A stretch of DNA of 36,064 bases from Spirogloea muscicola (Eukaryota > Streptophyta > Zygnematophyceae > Spirogloeales > Spirogloeaceae). Position 1 is the first letter of the stretch; each line of letters opens with the position of its first letter. The notes beneath the pieces are model-generated. The model was not told where the DNA came from. It worked only from the letters and a program-made list of their open reading frames with translations, and did not search any database. Position numbers and translations under genes: made by a program. Below, one piece after another: positions 32,166 to 36,064 of the stretch. The stretch spans positions 704,851-740,914 of the forward strand of contig WELB01000002.1 of NCBI GenBank assembly GCA_009602725.1, in the 5' to 3' direction.

Positions 32166-33498
32166 TTGGACCTTGATCTTTCTGGTCTGGCCATTCACAA
32201 ATCCTACCCCCTTCGGAAGAGCTCACTTTTTTCTCTATCCTCCATCGCCTGGCCCACCTGGTCGACGCGCGCCCTAGTAGTCAGGCCGGCAGCTTAGTTA
32301 TACCAGTTTCCTGCAAGTATTCGTGCTTATTGCAGGATGCGGCTTTCGCTTACTTTGCAGCGTTCCCAGGCCTTCCATCAGCGTGCTGGGCGCGCTTTCA
32401 GCCAGGCCACCGGCTTGTGGGGTGGTGCTCCGGCTCCCCATATCAATCTCTTTCTTTTTTGTCTGAACAATGTATTGACTTGAATTGGCCTCGCTTTAAT
32501 TTCATGCGCACCGCGCGCCTTCTCTCTCTTTCTTCATATTAATGTCGGATATGTGTGCAGTCGTGGATACAAGAGTCTTCCTTCAGTTGATTATTCGTTC
32601 TATTACCTCAGCCCCTCTTTCATGTTCTTCCTACAGACTGCGTACTGGCTTGCTTTGGCCTCCCTTTCATCTCATATGCTCCACGCGCTCCTCACAGCCG
32701 TCGCCCCCTCAAGAATAGCTGCCTCTATTCTCTTCTTCATGCTGAGCGCACTCAGTAAGCCAGGCCACTGGCTTCCATGGCAGCTTTGAATGCCTCTGCG
32801 GGCTGGCGGGTCACAGCTTTAGCTCTGCGGCTCCTTAAGTCCTTGATAACCTTGATCACCAGATGTCTGCTCACTGAGGACTCTTATGACGCTTGATGCT
32901 TCGATAAGTCAGCTCCTGCTTGGCTGTGTGGTTTCAGCACTTTCTGGCCCCTTCAGATCTTGTCCATCTGTTTCAGGCTGGCTTTTCACAGTCCTCGCCC
33001 CTTTTGATAAGCTTACTTTCGTGATGCTGTTCGTGTTGACTCTTCACTCTTGGGTCTTGCCCCATCCATATTTACATCAGCTCGAATCCACTGGCGACAT
33101 TTCTATGGTCTACTCTTTGACCTACTCACGTGTAATGTTACTTGCTCCTTAAACTCAGGTGTCCGACTGCTGCTCAAACTTTCAAATTTCTATTAAATGA
33201 GCAGCATCTCTTGCAACTCGTCTCAATCATTGGCTGGCCCCCCTTTAGGGAGCCAGCCAAAGGAACTCCATTGCTTTTGGGCCGCCCTTTCACAGGCAGC
33301 GCCCCTGGAAGATCTTCCATTTATCTTTCTATTTTCCTCCTCAGCACTTGTTTTATTGGAACCCACAATTTCCTGCTGGACGGTCTTTCTTTCTTCCTTG
33401 CCCCCTCTGGATAAGCTTACTCTTCAGGCAGAAAGACTCTTCCAGTAGAAATCTGGCCCTTTCAGAACGTTTTATTCCATTGGGATGGCCTCTCACAG
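32166..33498. repeat. Module-rich intergenic DNA, no gene
   Basis: It holds several degenerate modules: GAATTGGCCTCGCTTTAATT followed by CATGCGCACCGCGCGCC (about 32480-32520), a TTGGCCTCCCTTTCATCTCA relative (about 32656), and CAGGCTGGCTTTTCACAG (about 32975). Open frames are short and pyrimidine-driven. I see no exon. Confidence 0.5.
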
Positions 33499-33515
33499 CC
33501 ACTGCTGTCAATGGG

Positions 33516-33875
33516 TAAGATTTCGTGTATTTGAAGCAAACGAAGGCCAAAGGCCGAGTACAAAGGCAAGCACATCTAAAGGCCTACATAATCTACAGCA
33601 AAGTGACCCGCTCAGTAACCACGGGTCAAAACATAAAGGTCGCTAATCGATGCCTGAATACTAGATGTCAGATACGAAGCCCTTCTGCCACCAACTAGAG
33701 CTCGGCCAGCTTTCTGGTGCAAGGCATTAGCCTGAGCACGCTGCAAACAGGCCGAAACGTCGTCGCAAGAAAGACAGATATGCAGCTGGCAAGCCCAACT
33801 CAACCGGAAACACATCTGCACGACGTGTGTAGCCTAGATTGGCAATGTTTTGGAGGAGGGTGTGGAAACGAGGAC
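33516..33875 (-). mobile_element. 5'-truncated LINE 3' end (copy L5) with 17 bp target-site duplication
   Basis: A 360 bp minus-strand copy encodes the last ~70 residues of the LINE protein (ALHQKAGRALVGGRRASYLT, SDLYVLTRGY), the stop-codon hairpin and the 3' UTR. CCACTGCTGTCAATGGG flanks it exactly at 33499-33515 and 33876-33892. Length-variable duplications and 5' truncation are the hallmarks of target-primed reverse transcription. Confidence 0.93.
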
Positions 33876-34027
33876 CCACTGCTGTCAATGGGGATGCTCT
33901 GTTTCATTCCGGCCTTTTCGACTTTGTTCAAGTTTCCGTCTGGGCTGGCCAATCACAGGAATCGCCTTCCATCGGAAAAAGTCTCTCTCTCTTTGGAAGA
34001 GCTCTCTTTTTCTCACGGCGCTTCTCT

Positions 34028-34437
34028 GGGCCGGGTTACACCGGGGCGGTCGGCCAAAAGCGATTTGACCGCCGGGTCAAGGCGGTGTCACTGCCACGGA
34101 GGCCGAGGCCGCCTGCACGTGCCGATGGGTATTTGAATTATTCGTGTATTTGGAGGGGTTGGTGCCAGCTGTTCCTTTTCAGGCGGGGCCGGGGTGGGGG
34201 GGTGGGGTGGTAAGAATCCAGACCACCTCGGGAGGTGGTCTGGATTCCGGCCGCCAGCGTGGCAAACGCGCGCGTTTCTTCCTCCAACGCGCCCGAAAGG
34301 CGTCCTGGTCAGCGTCCGATGTGGCGCCTCCGTGGCGTGCGACCACGACCGGGCGCGCGTTCACCGGCGACGGTCATTCCATTCAACGCGCGACACGTAC
34401 CCTCGGCGCGGCCGACCGCCCCGGTGTAACCCGGCCC
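34028..34437. mobile_element. 410 bp non-autonomous TIR element (MITE-like)
   Basis: Perfect 28 bp terminal inverted repeats (34028-34055 and 34410-34437) begin GGGCCGGGTTACACC. The flanking TCT at 34025-34027 and 34438-34440 is a candidate 3 bp target duplication. Inside are a G-run cluster (34185-34210) and, at the exact centre, a palindrome with 16 bp perfect arms (34214-34247). There is no transposase frame. Three-base duplications and GGGCC ends recall PIF/Harbinger-type MITEs, but TCT is not the usual TWA, so the superfamily is open. Confidence 0.9.
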
Positions 34438-34440
34438 TCT

Positions 34441-35162
34441 GGCCCCTGCAAGATTTGTTCATATTTGGTGAGCTGGCCACTCACAGCCATCGCCCTCTAC
34501 TGGAAGCGTCTTTCTACTTTTTTTCTGGGCTGGCCAATCCCATCGCCCTCTGCTGGAAGAGTCTTTGTCTCACAGCCATCGCCTTAGATTGATATTGCTG
34601 TTTCGTTCTTCTTGCTTCTTTGTTCGCCTGGCTTCTTGCGGCCTGCTAGAGCCAGCTCTCAGCGCCAAACCGATCCTTCTTCATTGTTTTTGGGCTGACC
34701 TTTCACAGCCATTGCCTTCTTCATAAGAGCTGTTTCTTCACTTTGGGCTGTCCTCTCACAGTTGTCAGAAAGACTCCAGATGAAGTGACGCTTCCAGTAG
34801 AAAGCGATGGCTGTGATTGGCAAGCCCAGAAAAAGATGAACATTGTAGTAAGTAAAAGCTGCTTCTCAGCTCCACGGCCTCTACTAATCAGTGGAGCCGC
34901 CCTCCAGAAGTGGCAGCTACCTATCGGAAGAAGAAAGACTCCTCCAGAAGCCCCTATCCTCAATGGGCTAGTTTCTTCCAGAAGAGAGGAGGACGCTTCC
35001 AAAAGAGGGCGATGGCTGTGACGGCCATCCCAGATAGTGAATGAGCAAATTCGAAGGGGCCAGATAAACGCTGAAGCACACTGCGACTTTCTCCTCTGGG
35101 TGCTCAATGTCGGGCTGGCTGTTCACAGCCCTTGCCCGGAGAGCCACATTCTTAATATCCCC
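34441..35162. repeat. Series of GGCTGG-CACAGCC modules
   Basis: At least six degenerate modules occur in either orientation: around 34470, 34525, 34690, 34805, 35005 and 35113. Each has GGGCTGGC or GAGCTGGCC, then CACAGCCATCGCCC or a variant, often followed by TGGAAGAGTCTTT. No gene is supported. Confidence 0.55.
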
Positions 35163-35170
35163 CTTTTGAG

Positions 35171-35777
35171 AGCAATATTATGCCAATTACCACGGACGCC
35201 CAGGGACGTCATCATCGCCGAACACTTGACATTGTGGGCGTGCAACCTGGTGGAGGACCACGGGCCCTGGTCGACGTGGTTGTTACGGAGGCGTATAAAG
35301 GTCCAGCATCGACACACATCGCTGGCCACGCAGTGGGCATTGCAGAGCAGAGAAAACTACAGCACTACTCCGACTACCCCTGGTGCGGTCAGCTCCTGCC
35401 AGCTGCAGTTGACACCTTTGGCTGTCTGGGTCCGCGTTTCCACACCCTTCTCCACAACATTGCCAATCTAGGCTACACACGACATGCAGATGTGTTCCCG
35501 GCTGAGATGTGCTTGCCAGCTGCATACCTGTCTTTCTTGCAACGACGAGTTTCGGCCTGTTTGCAGCATGCCCAGGCTAATGCCTTGCACCAGAAAGCTG
35601 GGCGAGCTCTAGTTGGTGGCAGAAGGGCTTCTTATCTGACACCTAGGATTCAGGCATCGATTAGCGACCTTCATGTTTTGACCCGCGGTTACTGAGCGGG
35701 TCATTCTGCTGTAGGTTATATAGGTCTTAGATGTGCTTGCCTTTGTACTTGGCCATATGGCCTTCGTTTGTTTCAAT
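35171..35777 (+). mobile_element. 5'-truncated LINE 3' end (copy L6), best preserved
   Basis: A 607 bp copy flanked by CTTTTGAG at 35163-35170 and 35778-35785. It contains an intact C-terminal reading frame (35180-35695), the stop-codon hairpin (35679-35686 with 35696-35703) and a 3' UTR ending GCCTTCGTTTGTTTCAAT. It is in inverted orientation to L5, 1.3 kb away. There is no poly-A tail. Confidence 0.88.
35180..35695 (+). pseudogene. C-terminal fragment of LINE polyprotein (nuclease-like domain)
   Basis: 171 codons remain of a larger reverse-transcriptase polyprotein. The fragment has RALVDVVVTEAY, then AEQRKLQHYSDY, then LLPAAVDTFGCLGPRFHTLL. This order (D-V-x-V, then K-x2-x-Y, then a hydrophobic P...T.G..GP block) is typical of the C-terminal domain of LINE proteins that carry a restriction-like endonuclease. 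It ends with the family signature ALHQKAGRALVGGRRASYLT and DLHVLTRGY. The first ATG is incidental to the truncation. Assignment to a LINE clade needs the missing reverse transcriptase. Confidence 0.65.
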
Positions 35778-35785
35778 CTTTTGAG

Positions 35786-36064
35786 CAGCCGCAGGGTCAG
35801 AGAAACTAGTATCTGGCTGGCGGGTCGCCGTTCTAAAGCCCGAGGATGTCAGCCAAAGGAAGCCAGAGGAAGCGCTAAGAAACCAAAGCACACAAAGAAA
35901 GAAAGCAGCTACAAATCACTCAGTAACCCCTGCTAAGCAGCCGCAAATGAGAGAGGCTAGGGTCCTGGAAGTGGGTCCCCTGGACAGAGCCAGAGGCAGC
36001 AGCGAGGGCTCTCCCGGCACGAAGGTGCAGCGCACGGGCCATGGACCTCTGCAGCGAGACCGAC
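35786..36064. other. Window end; possible coding exon from about 35963
   Basis: After the LINE target site the sequence is unassigned to about 35940. The last ~100 bp are GC-rich and open on the + strand (frame reading VLEVGPLDRARG), preceded by GAGAGGCTAG, so it could be an exon start of a gene to the right. There is too little sequence to judge. Confidence 0.2.

Noticed and set aside
29900-35100. Spaced short repeats resembling a CRISPR array
   Set aside because: Units differ in length, spacing and orientation, some are nested with a target duplication, and the genome is eukaryotic.
1-36064. tRNA, rRNA or other structured RNA genes
   Set aside because: I looked for tRNA B-box and rRNA-like segments and found none that were convincing.

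Overview
The window looks like nuclear DNA of a green-lineage eukaryote, most likely a streptophyte (a charophyte alga or early-diverging plant). Three spliced genes lie on the minus strand. Two belong to plant-type families: a FAB1/PIKfyve phosphatidylinositol-3-phosphate 5-kinase of plant architecture and a secreted protein of the plant 'Root cap' (vWD-like) family. Coding exons are GC-rich, with GT-AG introns (one GC-AG) mostly of about 100-550 bp and one of about 0.75 kb. No bacterial operon, tRNA, rRNA or CRISPR array was seen. The species cannot be fixed from the sequence alone.

Layout. 1-1606: the 3' end of a non-LTR retrotransposon (LINE), then unassigned DNA. 1607-3493 (-): a two-RRM RNA-binding protein. 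3630-9762: a nest of repeats. Two copies of a ~1 kb block (3630-4630, 8668-9762) flank a decayed Ty3/gypsy element (4922-8250) whose integrase carries a C-terminal PHD finger, and further LINE 3' ends are inserted (4632-4880, 8924-9115). 10719-21320 (-): the FAB1 gene, 18 exons, about 2152 codons by my splice model. 21.3-26.5 kb: a GCC/alanine microsatellite, scattered repeat modules, an AT-richer stretch and unassigned DNA. 26513-28262 (-): the Root cap-family secreted protein, 4 exons. 28.3-29.7 kb: very GC-rich upstream DNA. 29.7-35.8 kb: a dense repeat cluster with three LINE 3' ends that have target-site duplications, a ~120 bp repeat nested in one of them, two ~700 bp direct copies with long stem-loops, and a 410 bp TIR element with 28 bp perfect inverted repeats, a central palindrome and a G-quadruplex-type run.

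The three genes look like unrelated housekeeping or cell-surface genes. FAB1 makes PtdIns(3,5)P2 on endosomes and vacuoles, the RRM protein binds RNA, and the Root cap protein is secreted. The most unusual content is in the mobile DNA: the integrase-PHD fusion, the conserved LINE 3' hairpin with the stop codon in its loop, the nested ~120 bp element, and the TIR element with its central palindrome. Exon borders come from reading splice signals and checking frame continuity, not from transcripts.
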